A DNA stretch of 64,000 bases from Cheiracanthium punctorium (GCA_038373885.1 JAWZYV010013030.1:372001-436000), one strand, 5' to 3'. Shown: positions 23,936-35,314, counted from the first letter of the stretch. Notes: generated from the letters alone by a model not told the origin. A program made the numbers and translations.

Positions 23936-25967
23936 CTTAACTTCATTAACTTGTTACACAGTAAAAGAAAGAAAAAAAAAATCATAATTTTAGCTTTTTC
24001 CAACATAACTAGAAGAATGATTATTCACAAAACAAATTCTTTCCTCCCCCCCCCCCACCAGTTTTGCATATCCGTACATTTAATATTTTGACGATATTTT
24101 ACTGAAGAATTGGCAGGAATTTCTAATAAACAAAAATAAATTTTCAAGTTCAACTCTGCTCGAAATAAGTAATGATCGCCCCCCATTGCGCCTCCCCTCT
24201 CCCCTTAGATCCGCCACTGCATAAAGTTAGCAAAATTGAAATCCTCCTGTTGTATATCTGGGTAATTTATCTATAAATGTTTACTAAACTAACCGTCTGT
24301 TGGTCAAACTTTGCTGCCAGTATATTATTACTTCATGATAATAAACGGACAATGGCTGCTTGTTTGGATCAAGAGGTTAACAGCTTCGGAACCCTCGCTC
24401 CCAGTGTTAGATTGGAGAAGTTGATAAGACGTGTAATTCATTAACAACTGTTTCCAAATTAATAGCCCATAGCTCTTAAGGCGGCGATGTTATTACTCAT
24501 ATATATGAGCACTGCCCTGACAGATTCAGATTATTAAAATGCCAGTTGATGATATAAATATTATACTTTCGCAAATTTGACAGCTATTTAAGGCATATCT
24601 TACTTTTTTGTTTTACCGCCTTCGACTTTAAATATTCAAGAGCATTACGCTTTGATTTTCTAAAACTAGTTTTCATTTTTATTTATTTATTTGAGAGATT
24701 TTTTAAATCAGCGTTATACTTGATGACTTTCATTCATATTAATAATAGCTTTTCGGGGGTTGCATGGCAATTGTTAAACTATAAACGATCTCTACTTTCA
24801 TACGTTGTGTTTTCAAACTGCTAACGAGGTTCAACAACCTGTTTAAGTTTTCTTCCAGTAGATACTAACCAATAAACACGTAATTATATACTATTATTCA
24901 ATCGTAGCGGTTTTGTAATTATGCTATATAAGTGAATGTAATCGCAGTTTTACTGTACTTTTCAAGTAAAATCTTCTATGTATGCATATTGAGTTGTCTA
25001 AATAAAACATTCGATCTTGGAATACTCCTCCCTTTCCAGACGCATTAATATTACGATATTACCTTTGAGAGCAGTCTACCGATTAAGCTTAAGGATTTCA
25101 AATTACTCTCAGAAGAAAGGGTTTTACCACTCATCAACGCTACTATTCCGGCAACGAGCTGGGCAGAACAACTAGCATTTTTTTTTTCTTTCAGTTATTT
25201 TGCTGAATTTACAATTTATAGTTTTTATAGTTTATCTTACCTTCAAGTTTTTCAGATTTCTCAGTTTATTTGATGCAGCATAAAGAAAGAAGCAAAATTT
25301 TTATAAGGAACCAAACAGAAGAAATAGTATGAAAAAATTTTTTTAACATGTAAATAAATTTTGAAGTAGATAAAAAACATAGTTATTTTTAAAAAAAGAT
25401 AAAATCCTTTTTTTAAATGTATTGGTACATTCTGAAATTTACTATAAACTATAGAGATAAAAATTTATGTTTAGTCTGAATCAAAGTCGTTATTTGGATG
25501 TGTTAATCTTACTGGAATTGGGGAAATATATTTATATTAAAGATATTAATGTTAAAGGAGTTTTAAAAGAAAAGTTTAAGCGCCTTGTTTCATAGTATTT
25601 ATATATTTGGTTGTAAAAAACGATGGTAATAATAATAATAACACTTGCTGGTCACTATAAGAAAGATTGCTAACCAAGATAAAGCTTGAATATATATAAA
25701 AGCTACTGAAGTATCAGCTCATACTCATAATCTCTGATTTTCTTTTCTTCATTTTTTTCTAAAACGAGTTGCTTCATTAAAATCCTTCAAATGATTTCAT
25801 TATTAAAGCCAGGATTTGGTCATTATATTACATAGAAATTTATTTTCAATCTAATATTAACATCTATAAAAGAAGGAACGTAAAAGCAATTACACCACGA
25901 GAATTGAATCCCAGTCTGTGTTATCTGAGCAAAGTGGACAACCGACAAGCTGAACACAGGCCCCACT
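23936..25967. other. Unassigned sequence
   Basis: At about 24200-24218, gatccgccactg resembles the right end of a hAT-type element, but the matching left end and TSD were not found. At 25897-25915 the minus strand carries gggattcaattctcg, similar to a pol III B-box, without a usable A-box. The rest is AT-rich with no recognised feature. Confidence 0.4.
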
Positions 25968-26180
25968 ACAGCCGAGTGGATAAAACATTGAACAGGGTAG
26001 ATGGCTTGTGAATGTCTAGGGTTCTGGTCTGCCTCGCGGCTGTCGAACTAATGGCTTGGAGTTTTAAGCAGTTTTCTCCAAATGTAAAGAAAATAAGAAA
26101 ACCCGAAAGACTTCCACCAGTCAGCCCGACAATCAGTACCACATGAGTTTTGTCAGTAGTCTTTTTTAAAAAAGAAAAAA
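25968..26180 (+). mobile_element. SINE-like, tRNA-related element
   Basis: The head contains agccgagtggataaaac (25973-25989), close to the A-box of class II tRNAs. About 46 nt further lies ggttctggtctgc, a degraded B-box at the expected spacing. A non-tRNA body follows, ending near an A-rich stretch (26162-26180). This layout fits a decayed tRNA-derived SINE. The B-box has lost its GTTCGA core, so pol III transcription is unlikely. No clear TSD or second copy was found here. Confidence 0.5.
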
Positions 26181-26342
26181 TTAAAATAGCATGCATTAAC
26201 CATATATAGTAAATTATGAATTACACTCACTTTCATGTTCACCTTCATTGTCTGGTTTTTAATTGGCAAAGGTGTTATTTATTAAATCTTGTCTATATAA
26301 TAGATAACGCCGTCGTCGTAAACGATATAGTTAACGTCTCTT

Positions 26343-26755
26343 CCGTAGGTGAGCCGCGGAGGCGGCCATGGGGGATGAAACCCCCGTAGGGCTAAAGATT
26401 TAGATCTGAAAAGCTTTGAAAAGTGTCGCAAATGTATTAAAATATGTTATGTTTTAGATATGGTCTTCAAATATTTCTAGAAAGGACGGTTTTTAAATAA
26501 ATATTTACACTTAGTTCTTTTATGTTAGTTTTTTCAATACAGTAATTTTTTGGTTACAATGTCACTGAAAATATCAGATAATTATTTATGGCTCTATAAC
26601 AAGGTACGCTGATAGTGGGCTTGTGTTCTACGGGCAATTGGTACAGAATACCGTATAACCGAATTCAAAATGTCGTTTTTCTATAAAGTATTTGTAGCTC
26701 TAGCTTCCCCTCCCCCCAAAAAAAATAAATAAATAAAATTCTGGGTGCGCCACTG
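26343..26755 (-). mobile_element. hAT MITE, family GTGGCGCACCCA, second copy
   Basis: This is an inverted relative of 16936-17369. The right end reads tgggtgcgccactg, and the left end (taggtgagccgcgg, catgggggatgaaaccccc) aligns with the inverted right end of the first copy. The shared interior motif appears as atcagataattatttatg. Flanks cgtctctt (26335-26342) and gctctctt (26756-26763) match at 6 of 8 positions. It is more diverged than the 16.9-kb copy, so probably an older insertion. Confidence 0.8.
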
Positions 26756-26763
26756 GCTCTCTT

Positions 26764-27089
26764 TAACTATCTCGTTTAAACGGAAGGCGATGGATGTAAT
26801 GAGATGACTTAAAAGATTTTCACACAAAGTCTATTGACCCCTCCCCCTCAAAATAAATAAATAAATAAATAAAGCCTTTGAAATGACATATTCAATTCAC
26901 TTTCTTCACTTCAATTTACTTTCTCTTTGGGATTCTCTTTTCCTATTTGAGATGCCCCTCTCTCAACCAGTTACAGTTCTACAGAGTGAATTAATTCCAC
27001 TGAAATCTCTCTAATACTGTGCGTTCCCACATAAAGAAAACAAAGAGTTTTCATTCGCACATTCAATGCCCCCCCCCTCACACGACATC
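26764..27089. other. AT-rich spacer with (AAAT)n tract
   Basis: An (AAAT)n tract lies at about 26851-26871. No other feature was recognised. Confidence 0.6.
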
Positions 27090-27560
27090 CATTAAATCCG
27101 TGTGACAGCTCCATCCGACATCATATACTTCGTTTCATTCCTCATGTCACTTCTGACCATGTGTCGCCGAGAATTCGGGCGACACATACTTCTACTTCCA
27201 ACTACTATAGACTGGCCCACCCGAATAGTCGTCGGAGAATCGTTTTTCGGCTCGGCCGACCGTGGCCGACTCGGATCCCGGAGAGAGTCGAGCGAGCCGC
27301 GTTTTGCCCGGCGGATTTTTCACGCTAGGCGAGCCACGAACAAGATGGGCCACTCACGGTGATGGCAAAATACTGAGGCGTATTCGCACTTACCCCCGGC
27401 GTATTAAGTCTCGTGCGAGTGAAGTGGTATTATTCGGGGCCTTTTTTATTTTGGTTTGCGACTAAATAAGGCCTGTGTGTTTACCCTCCCCCGGCAACGT
27501 CTTTGGAAAGTTAGCCATGCTAAGACGTCACTCGGCCGAGAATGGATGGCCTTTGTTTTT
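27090..27560. other. CpG-rich segment of unknown function
   Basis: GC and CpG density rise sharply here (many cg dinucleotides in cggctcggccgaccgtggcc and nearby). It contains an imperfect palindrome around an EcoRI site (27161-27185, gtgtcgcc-gagaattcg-ggcgacac). Two overlapping frames (27102-27362 and 27262-27465) are open but unrecognised. It could be an unmethylated promoter-like island, a first exon, or part of a GC-rich transposon. The tandem array at 27740 follows directly. Confidence 0.4.
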
Positions 27561-27739
27561 CTACATTGCTGAACAGCTTTCGCTTATGCCTGTCTTTAGG
27601 ATTTATTTTAACGTTTGTGTCTATTTTAGAATAAATTTCATGAAGGAATTACCATAAAATTGCATCGTGTTCTAAAAGGCTGTATTTTCGTAATTCATAC
27701 TCTGCTAAGAAATTATGTGTATAGCACTATTTTCTTGTT

Positions 27740-28375
27740 CACGTGAATCAACAAAATCCGTGAACTTCCAATCTATCCTAATTCACACTCATGAAACAAC
27801 ACTATATACATCTTCCTGTAAAAGAAGTAACGTTACTGGAAGTTTTCGATTAACAAAATCGGTAACTCATGAAACGACACTATATGCAGCTTCCGGTGAA
27901 AAAAGTTACGTTACTGGAAGTTTCCGATTAACAAAATCCGAAACTGCCAATATATCCTCATTCACACTCATGAAACAACACTATATACATCTTCCTGTAA
28001 AAGAAGTAACGTTACTGGAAGTTTTCGATTAACAAAATCGGTAACTCATGAAACGACACTATATGCAGCTTCCGGTGAAAAAAGTTACGTTACTGGAAGT
28101 TTCCGATTAACAAAATCCGAAACTGCCAATATATCCTCATTCACACTCATGAAACGACACTATAATATCCTAATTCACACTCATGGAACGACACTATATG
28201 CAGCTTCCTGTGAAAAAAGTAACGTTACTGAAAGTTTCCGATTAACAAAATCCGAAACTGATAATATATCCTCATTCACACTCATGAAACGACACTATAT
28301 ACTATCCTAATCCACGCTGATGAAACGACACTCTCTACAGCTGCCCACTGGAAGAACTAACGTCAGTGGAAGTTA
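27740..28375 (+). repeat. Tandem array with higher-order structure (78/101/34-bp monomers)
   Basis: Monomers share the head tcatgaaac(a/g)acactata and begin at 27789, 27867, 27968, 28046, 28147, 28181, 28282 and 28318. Spacings are 78, 101, 78, 101, 34, 101 and 36 bp. The 78+101 pair is repeated essentially unchanged as a 179-bp higher-order unit. The 34-36 bp monomers keep only the head and the tail (atcctaattcacac). The 105-codon frame at 27715-28032 is a by-product: 179 is not a multiple of three, so the frame changes between repeats. Confidence 0.93.
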
Positions 28376-28719
28376 TCGATTCTTTTGGTTCTATGTTCTA
28401 TAGAAAACTGATTCAATAGAAATTTCGTTGTATTGTCATTTTTTTTTAAATGAGAGTCTATGGTTGATTCTCATGATGATTTGTTTACTGGGGTTCTCTG
28501 TTTCGTGCGTGTGGTTAAACACACATATGAGCCTTTTAGAGCTTAATTAAAAATCCAGTTTTATTTTTTAACGCATAAAATAAATTTTGTGACCAAGCGT
28601 TCGAGGTACTTTCCATACCATGATGTTCTTGGGATTTCAAATGAAATTGAGAGACATTTACGCATTTTAAATTGTATCAGAAAATCATATCGACTATAGG
28701 GGAAACGTGTGTGTAAGCA

Positions 28720-29430
28720 TACTGGAAACTATAGCAATGAAAAAAACTTTTTACCTACGATACGCTTTTTAAAAAGTGCTCCTGAAAATTGCCGTGCGTA
28801 ACGTATCATAATATACGATAAAATATATCAATGGACAAAAATGTTATCGATGATGATCTTTTAAAGAAATTATCCTGAAAATTGGTTCGCAATATACGGG
28901 AAACTACAGTAAAACTCACTTTATCCGAGATGATCGGTGTCGGACATACCTCGAATAAAATGGACAGTCATGGAATCCCAATGTTGTGTCATACTATATT
29001 ATGTATTTTTTTTTTTGACAAATTAGCATATAATATGTTTAATAATATAACTTTAAGAGAAGATATATTTGCAATTCAGTATTTTTAAACATTTTCATTT
29101 AAAAATTAAATTAGTTTATAAATAATTACTAATTTTTCTTTCTTTTAAAATGACTTTGTTTTAAGTTTTTCCGCTTTAATCGAGGCGTCATCTCAGTTAA
29201 AGCGGACATAATGGCTGGGTGTTAGTATCTCGGTTAACACGAAATATCGGATAAGCGGGATAATCGAGGTCACACTATACATCAATGTACAAAAGTTTTA
29301 TTTACGATATAATTTTTTTTAAAAGTTCCTAAAAATTACAGTGCATTATACACGATAAACTAAATCAATGAACAAAACTTTCACCTACGATATACTTTTA
29401 AAATATTTTTTTTTTTTTTAAACTAACGTT
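28720..29430 (+). repeat. Degenerate tandem array, unit about 85-95 bp, split by a MITE
   Basis: Units begin with caatg(a/g)acaaaa, continue through cctacgatatact and ctgaaaatt, and end with tatacgataaacta. Copies start near 28735, 28830, 29282 and 29366. The second unit is interrupted after gggaaac by the pogo-like element at 28907-29277. Its neighbours keep the uninterrupted form. Confidence 0.75.
28907..29277. mobile_element. pogo/Tigger-like MITE
   Basis: It is flanked by TA at 28905-28906 and 29278-29279. The left end starts cagtaaaactcactttatcc. The right end in reverse complement starts tagtgtgacctcgattatcc. Further tatccgag, aatcgaggcg and cggataag motifs lie near both ends. Ends with CAGT, CTCG and TTATCC are characteristic of pogo/Tigger elements. 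The interior is AT-rich, and the 68-codon frame at 28882-29088 is unrelated to transposase. Confidence 0.8.
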
Positions 29431-29454
29431 CTTAATATATCATGTTAAATCACT

Positions 29455-29780
29455 GATGCAGGACGCTTACAGCGGTCGAAAAGAGAAAGACGACCTGTCA
29501 AACATGCATCGATCCACCCATCGTCTGTGTCTGATGAGTAATAACCGACACGGAGCGGCGGATCAGGGGTGGCAGCTAACCCATGATGACACCCCCTGCG
29601 CCACTTTCGACTGCCGATAACCCGTGAACGCCACTACAAGTACGCTCCACCTCGCCCCTAGCTTCCATCTTTCAAAACTGCTTGTTAGCGAAGATGCAAA
29701 ATTACGTCTCACCCCAACAAGAGATCGCAGCGATTCGCAACACTTTTCAAGGCTTCGGTGATGCCACTGTAACTGCCAGT
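29455..29780. other. GC-elevated segment of unknown function
   Basis: More GC- and CpG-rich than its flanks, with no long frame and no TIR. It contains an inverted pair caggggtg and caccccctg around a short spacer near 29567. It could be a regulatory segment or an old transposon fragment. Confidence 0.3.
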
Positions 29781-30962
29781 AAATGAATCTATATACGATT
29801 CGAATTGTTTTTGAAGCGTGTGAAAGTGGATAGCCTAATATCTGATAGTAATGCGATTACTCAGTTACGTTTTTTTTTTCTAATGCATTTTATTCGAAAA
29901 AAAAAATGAAAAGATATTTTTCAGGATTTTTCTCTCATTATTATACACAGGATGAGTATTTTCTGTTTATAACATTTTAATCACGATTAAAAAAATAATA
30001 GCAAATAAATAAATTTTTACTTAAGAGTCTATTGATTAATACCAGCGGTTCCTAACCTTTCAACAACGAGCCTCCCAGAAAAAAGATAATTTCCGATGGT
30101 GCTTTCCCTCACATTCCTCAGCATACATTTTTTATTCTTCAACAATGAGCATTTTACAATGAGCATTTAATCGCCTTTTCTACATAACAATTTTATTTAT
30201 AAAGCTTGAGTAAGCATTTGAAGCAAAAATAGATATGTTTTGGAGTAAAGATAAGAATAAATCAGATGATTTTTTAAAACATGTTTTTTCACTTGCTCTT
30301 TGTCTGTTTTTCTGGCGTCCGTCTTTTCAAACTTACTGCATTGGTTTTCAAACTTACTGAGTGAGGACCTCCCTCCAGCGGCTGGTAGCCGTTGATTTCT
30401 ACATTTTAAAAATACCCGTCAAAAAAGAAAACAAATGATGTATGAAATATCCTTTTTTAAATAATTATTCTTTTATAATGAAAAAGAAGTGATCAAAACA
30501 CAGGAAAATTACAGCAATCGAATAATTTGCAATTCGCTTAGAAATATATACTCCAACTTTTGAAAGAACTTTTATTGTCTAGTTTTATCTCTGCACGTGA
30601 CTTATAAATAGTTTTAACAACATTGTTCCGTATACTTTGAAAAAGTACTTTTTTTTCCACAAATTATACTGGTGAGCGCCACTTTATGCCACAGACGCAA
30701 TGATCTAGCACAGAAGGGGAATCTTCTTTACGTTTGCACAGTTGGATCTAACCAATGGTGGATCCAAAAGTGGAGGAGCGGTTGCGATATAAAGCGACCG
30801 CTTTTTCTTGAACCTAAAAACCTGTGGAGTTCTTAGGGAGTTAAAAACATCATTCAATGCCAGCTGGTCCTATTCGTTCTAATCATCTAAAGAAATAGCG
30901 AAGAAGGCTACCCTTCTGTCACCAATGTTCTTGAGTCTTTAAATGTACGTTTGGGGCCTAAC
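29781..30962. other. Unassigned sequence with hAT-like end fragments
   Basis: At 30044, cagcggttcctaacctttca, and at 30346, cattggttttcaaacttact, both resemble left ends of CAGTGGTTCTCAAACTT-type hAT elements. No right ends or TSDs were found. The rest is AT-rich. Confidence 0.35.
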
Positions 30963-31142
30963 CATGGGCCTCAGGGGGGGCCAATATTTCCCAGGGGGGG
31001 AAGACTACTCAAGGGGGAGGGGCAAAGACTACTTCAACGTATGCTTACCATGTTGGAAAGGGCAAAAAAGCAAGGGAAAACACTGATACAAAAATCCAGG
31101 GGAGGGATCCCCTCCCCTTGCCCTATGCTGCCGGCGCCCATG
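30963..31142. mobile_element. hAT MITE with CATGGGC ends, 180 bp
   Basis: The ends are catgggcctcagg and, in reverse complement, catgggcgccggc. The perfect 8-bp duplication ggcctaac lies at 30955-30962 and 31143-31150. The interior is purine- and G-rich, with a ggggagggatcccctcccc palindrome near 31099. The 70-codon frame at 30951-31163 spans the element and both TSDs, so it is not a gene. Confidence 0.88.
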
Positions 31143-31150
31143 GGCCTAAC

Positions 31151-31262
31151 AATGCGCTTGTGAAATCGTTGCATTTTTTTCAATGACAAGAACGTGGAAG
31201 TTAAACTTGGCTTCAAGATTAAAAGTAAATAGAAAAAAGAAATACCATCTATCTCTGATAAA
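31151..31262 (+). repeat. Weak dispersed repeat, copy 1
   Basis: The segment from ttttttcaatgacaagaacg to atctctgataaaa aligns with 32918-33012 at roughly 70% by eye. A shorter similar block lies at 7852-7895. No termini were found; the class is unknown. Confidence 0.45.
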
Positions 31263-32125
31263 AATGCATCGCCATAGTTCCCAACCTTCCGTTTTAGACT
31301 CTTCTAAATCCGCCCCTGACCTTCAGAACTTACGTCCCTGACTGACAGAACTTAAAACAAAGTTCTTTTTTCAAGACGCTAAGACATACTTACTAAGTTA
31401 AATGTACTTCATCATAATTAGATTTCATATGCAACTTAATAAGATTTACTGATGTGGTATTATTCAGTGTCTTTACAGTTTATTCATCTTTATGATACAG
31501 CGCTTGTGGCAACATCTTTGTACTGCTGAACAAAGAGGACCCAATTAAATGTTCAAATAAAACACTGTATAACTGCGCAATTGTTATTTTCGTACTGACT
31601 CCTGATAAATAAGTCAAAAATTGCAGTCTCTACGCTTAAAGAGGTCTGAACAATGACATTCAACAACAGCCATCACTCATGTCCAGACCATATAAAGGCC
31701 ATTTTCCGAACACAGAGATGACTCATGGAAACAATAGAAGCGCACAAGACAGCGCATGTATTCGACACGTTTATTAATATTTATATGCCGCTGCATATTT
31801 ATGCCGGAGAATTGAAAGGGGAGGAGCGGGGGGGGGGAAGAAACATATATCTTTCGTTATTTAGTATTCAAATTCTTGCAAGGTTGAATTTAAGAATGAA
31901 GATTAATTTATGTTTGATCTTGTAATACTGGTGAAGTAATTGAGACTGAATTAGTAAGCCGAGCTTCGGCATGATGTAATTAGTAATCACAGCCAGAGTT
32001 CGGTACCTTCTTTTCTCAAGTAGCTAAGGAGGAATTTTAATCAGTGTTTTGCTGATAGTTTCTAATGAGATACAAAAATTGACAGTGGAACCCACCTGAC
32101 AAGCTTTTCGGGGGATCAAAACTCC
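31263..32125. other. Unassigned AT-rich sequence
   Basis: At about 31303, ctaaatccgcccctg resembles a hAT right end without a partner. A G run lies at 31828-31837. The 66-codon frame at 31725-31925 has no domain. Confidence 0.45.
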
Positions 32126-32129
32126 TTAA

Positions 32130-32585
32130 CCCTTTGAGGCGCAACCCTTTTCCCATGCTGAAAAAAGGGCAGCTGTTGCCATCGCTCGACTTAACTACCA
32201 GCAAGATGGCGGACGATCGAAACGTTCATCGCCTGCCACAGATCTAGAGACCCTTTTTTGTTTTTTTCGTGTTGTGAACGTTTCGATCGTCCGCCATCTT
32301 GCTGGTAGTTAAGTCGAGCGATGGCAACATCTGCCCTTTTTTCAGCATTGGACAATTTATCTAGTTGTTCTCGCAGTCTTCCATTTTTCAGCAGATGTCA
32401 GTGCTGTTAAAAATAATCGTGACAAATTTTTGACAGGAAATAACGTGCTAAAAAGTAAAGGATTCTCGAGGAGCTATGTCACCCGCAACTATTTTTATAG
32501 AAATCCAATCTATTCTTCGTGACTGGCAACAGTCAAAACGTCAGAGTTTGGTGTTGCCAGAGCAGGAACACTGCGCGTTAAAGGG
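32130..32585 (-). mobile_element. piggyBac-like MITE, subfamily B with internal inverted duplication
   Basis: TTAA flanks at 32126-32129 and 32586-32589. Ends ccctttgaggcg and, inverted, ccctttaacgcgcag match the 20086 family, here in the opposite orientation. The right-half sequence is present twice, head to head: gctgaaaaaagggcag through gaacgttca, then about 45 nt of loop with gatctagagaccc, then the inverse copy ending at cccttttttcagc. The arms are about 85 bp each. The other half retains the gtgctgttaaaaataatcg and tatttttatagaaatc blocks. Non-coding. Confidence 0.9.
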
Positions 32586-32627
32586 TTAAATTGCGGGGGA
32601 AACTTCTTATATGCGAATTATAAAAAG

Positions 32628-33005
32628 ATGTCGAGTAAAACTTGGATTGCATTTTTTAATAAAAGTCAAATGAAGTATAAAGCATATTACTTTGGTTCAT
32701 GCAATAAAAATTTGAAGAAATCGTCTTCAAAGGGAAGCTGTCCAAAATCTAAAGTCACGATTGAATGGCGACTATACGAAAGGAACATACTTGAACCTAA
32801 AGAAAAAACTGCTCAATTGTTCTTCACAATTACGAAAGCGCAACGCAAGGTCTCAGCGGAGCATTCGAAGATCCATTGTGGGAAGCAATATCGATCATTG
32901 AAAAATAATTTTATCTGCTGCTTTTTTTCAATGATGAGAGCGAGCTGGTTAAACCTGTTTTCAAGAATAAAAACAGATTTAAAAAAAATAATGACCGATC
33001 TCTGA
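32628..33005 (+). other. Longest open frame in the window (125 codons), probably spurious
   Basis: The frame begins MSSKTWIAFF and is rich in Lys, Ser, Phe and Ile. I recognise no domain, signal peptide or membrane segment. Its last 30 codons overlap a dispersed repeat (copy 1 at 31151-31262), which has no corresponding frame. It lies right beside the piggyBac-like MITE. It is most likely a chance frame in repeat-derived DNA. A decayed transposon protein is possible but unsupported. Confidence 0.2.
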
Positions 33006-33012
33006 TAAAAGC
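32905..33012 (+). repeat. Weak dispersed repeat, copy 2
   Basis: Shares ttttttcaatga, ttaaac, ttcaag, aaaa and gatctctgataaaa blocks, in order, with 31151-31262. Divergence suggests an old family. Confidence 0.45.
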
Positions 33013-33433
33013 TTCGACATGCTTATCACTTATTCCTCCTCCTAAAATTTTTCTGTATTTGGGTGGAAGGAAAATATCAATGGTAGCTTATTGAGGAAAA
33101 ATAGTTCCACACAACAACAAAAAATTAACGTTCCAAAGTAGTTTTTTGGCAAAATAAAATTTAGAACGTTATTTTTGGAAATATTTAATATTTCACAGGA
33201 TTGCAGGATTTTCCAAGTAGTAACTTATAAAACTCTCAAATTAAATCTCATCTTTTATCGCCTGGTTTATCCATTGTTTGTCGCCTATATTTTATGGTTA
33301 AATTAAAGCTCATCGGTTACTGAAAACATACTTAAAAAATTAACCTACATCCTGTGTTCGTCATATATAAGGCAAAATTGAAACGAATGTAAGGTAAACT
33401 GATCAGTTTGAGAACAATCCGTTTTATTATTAA

Positions 33434-33693
33434 TGACTATGTCATTTTATCTCTCACCCCGTTTATTGAAAATTGTCCGAAAAATGTGTCCCAAAAAAGC
33501 GACATAAAAATGCGACATTATTTTACACATATTTAAATACTATTAGTTCACAACAGCTTTAATCTATTGTTACAATATTTTGTAAGCTGTAGAATATGCA
33601 TCCCATGTATTTTTCAATAAATAGGTTACAATCATAAAAATTTCAGCATAGGACTACCAGGCGAAATACACGAGAGATAAAATGACATAGTCA
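33434..33693. mobile_element. MITE with perfect 22-bp inverted ends and 5-bp TSD
   Basis: The left end is tgactatgtcattttatctc(tc); the right end is its exact inverse over 22 bases. The flanks attaa (33429-33433) and attaa (33694-33698) form a 5-bp direct repeat. The interior (260 bp in total) is AT-rich and non-coding. The terminal motif does not match a superfamily I can name with confidence. Because the flanks are AT-rich, a shorter true TSD (for example TTAA or TTA) cannot be excluded. Confidence 0.82.
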
Positions 33694-33698
33694 ATTAA

Positions 33699-35314
33699 TA
33701 TCGTTTTAATACGGCAATAATGAAACTAAAAATTTAGGGGGGTTCAGAGGGGACTCCCCCTTGACGAGGCTCGAACAGCCCAGTTATTATTATTATTATT
33801 ATTATTTTTTGTATTTATCTGGGTAAACTCATTTAAACAGACCTTTTTATCTCCCGGAAAAATTTAAGAAAATTTGCGTGTATCCTGTCAAGATCAGCTG
33901 CCGCTTGCATGGGCATTTTTAACGAATTAAAAACAGAAGGGCGCAATAGGGCGTTAAGTGTTCCAACTGATCACTACATTGCACAACCTTATACGCTGCT
34001 TGCTTTTTGTACTTCTATTCACAGTCAATGATATAACAAACTTGTCTATAGTAGAAAAACAAACTTGTCTGATGATAACCTCAGGACACTGCTGATGTTA
34101 GGGACATCAAATCCAAAGCCAGAAATGTCTGCTACTTGGGTATTTAGGAAACAGTTTCACTATTTCCACTAATACAGGTGGTCATGTGTTGTGTATCAGA
34201 TAATATTTGAATAAAATAATATTAAACAAATAATTAAAAACAACAACTATGCTTTGATTCCTTTTTTATTTGGACTTTGAGTGTGTAGTCGGTCCCCAAA
34301 CTGCTGTTTGATAGTTAATGCGTCCCTCTGGTTGAAAAGTTTGGAGGCCCCCTACTTCGCTGGAATTACATGATATTCCCTGTAAATGAACATAGTGCAA
34401 TACACAGCAACAAACGTTTATTTTTTTTAAAGAGAAGGATGTGTGAATACAGAAAAACAGCTTGCATGGATGGAAGTTACTGTTACCAATCCACTGGCTA
34501 AAATACTCTTCAAACATTTATTTTTTTTTAAATATGTACAAAACGTTTATTCACTGGCACCAACCAGGAACCCGAGACACTTATATTTATTTAACTGACA
34601 GTTTTTTCTGAAACCCCACTTCATTCCCTTACGCGAGCTGACACACGCAACCTCTGGCATTTATGGGTGAATTTATAAGACTCTCTCCCCATCCCCCAAC
34701 CAAATGCTTGTAGTCCCATAAAAATAATCGTCATGTTCATTCCGCATTACCGTCTGAACGCCAGTATCCCGGCATTAACGTCAAAAACCCAATACACTTT
34801 ACGAAACCGACAGGAGGAAAAACCAAGTCTTTGATTTGCTGCCCATGACCAGGCACACTCTCACTCACTACACTACTTTCGAAGGTCTTCGAGAGACGTT
34901 TTAATCGGCCAAAATCTAAAAGCTGCCATAAAAATAAATAAAACAATAAATAAATAAATAAAACAATCACTAATACTGCCATATCTTGTCGCGTCGTAAA
35001 TTCCACTCGCCGCTCGTAACTCAACCGTTCCTTTTGATAATCTGATAAATTTGGCGAATTCGCCACTAAATGCATTGGGCTTTGGGAGAGCGGAGCAGGG
35101 AGGATGAAGCTCCAACTGGAGTATTTCCCAGGGATGGACTATTTTATTGCGCTGCTCTGCTTGCTAAAGCGTTTAAAAAGGGTAGGGAGGGGGGTAAATA
35201 GGCGTTAGGAGATTCTCTCTCTGAAGAGAGAATTCTTGCGCCGACTTGTCGCCGTGTATTTTTTATGGAAGATTCCGTTATTTTATTGTTTATTCGTTTG
35301 TTTCAGTTCTCTAA

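Noticed and set aside
24190..24220. hAT element ending gatccgccactg
   Set aside because: Only one end is visible; no matching left terminus or 8-bp duplication was found, so it is mentioned only as a fragment. The same applies to 7289, 31303 and 40715.
25890..25950. Second SINE or tRNA on the minus strand (gggattcaattctcg)
   Set aside because: The B-box-like motif lacks an A-box at a workable distance, and no cloverleaf forms.
27715..28032. 105-codon frame with repeated HETTLY/TGSFRLTKS peptide as a repeat protein
   Set aside because: The underlying 179-bp higher-order repeat is not a multiple of three, so the frame is not kept between repeats. The periodic peptide is a by-product of the tandem array.
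32628..33005. Longest open frame (125 codons) as a gene
   Set aside because: There is no domain or expected composition, its 3' part overlaps a dispersed repeat, and it adjoins a MITE. In 64 kb of six-frame AT-rich DNA one frame of this length is unsurprising.
34737..35115. Minus-strand frames with a hydrophobic stretch as a membrane protein
   Set aside because: The hydrophobic segment is the translation of an (AAAT)n tract, and two overlapping frames look equally good.
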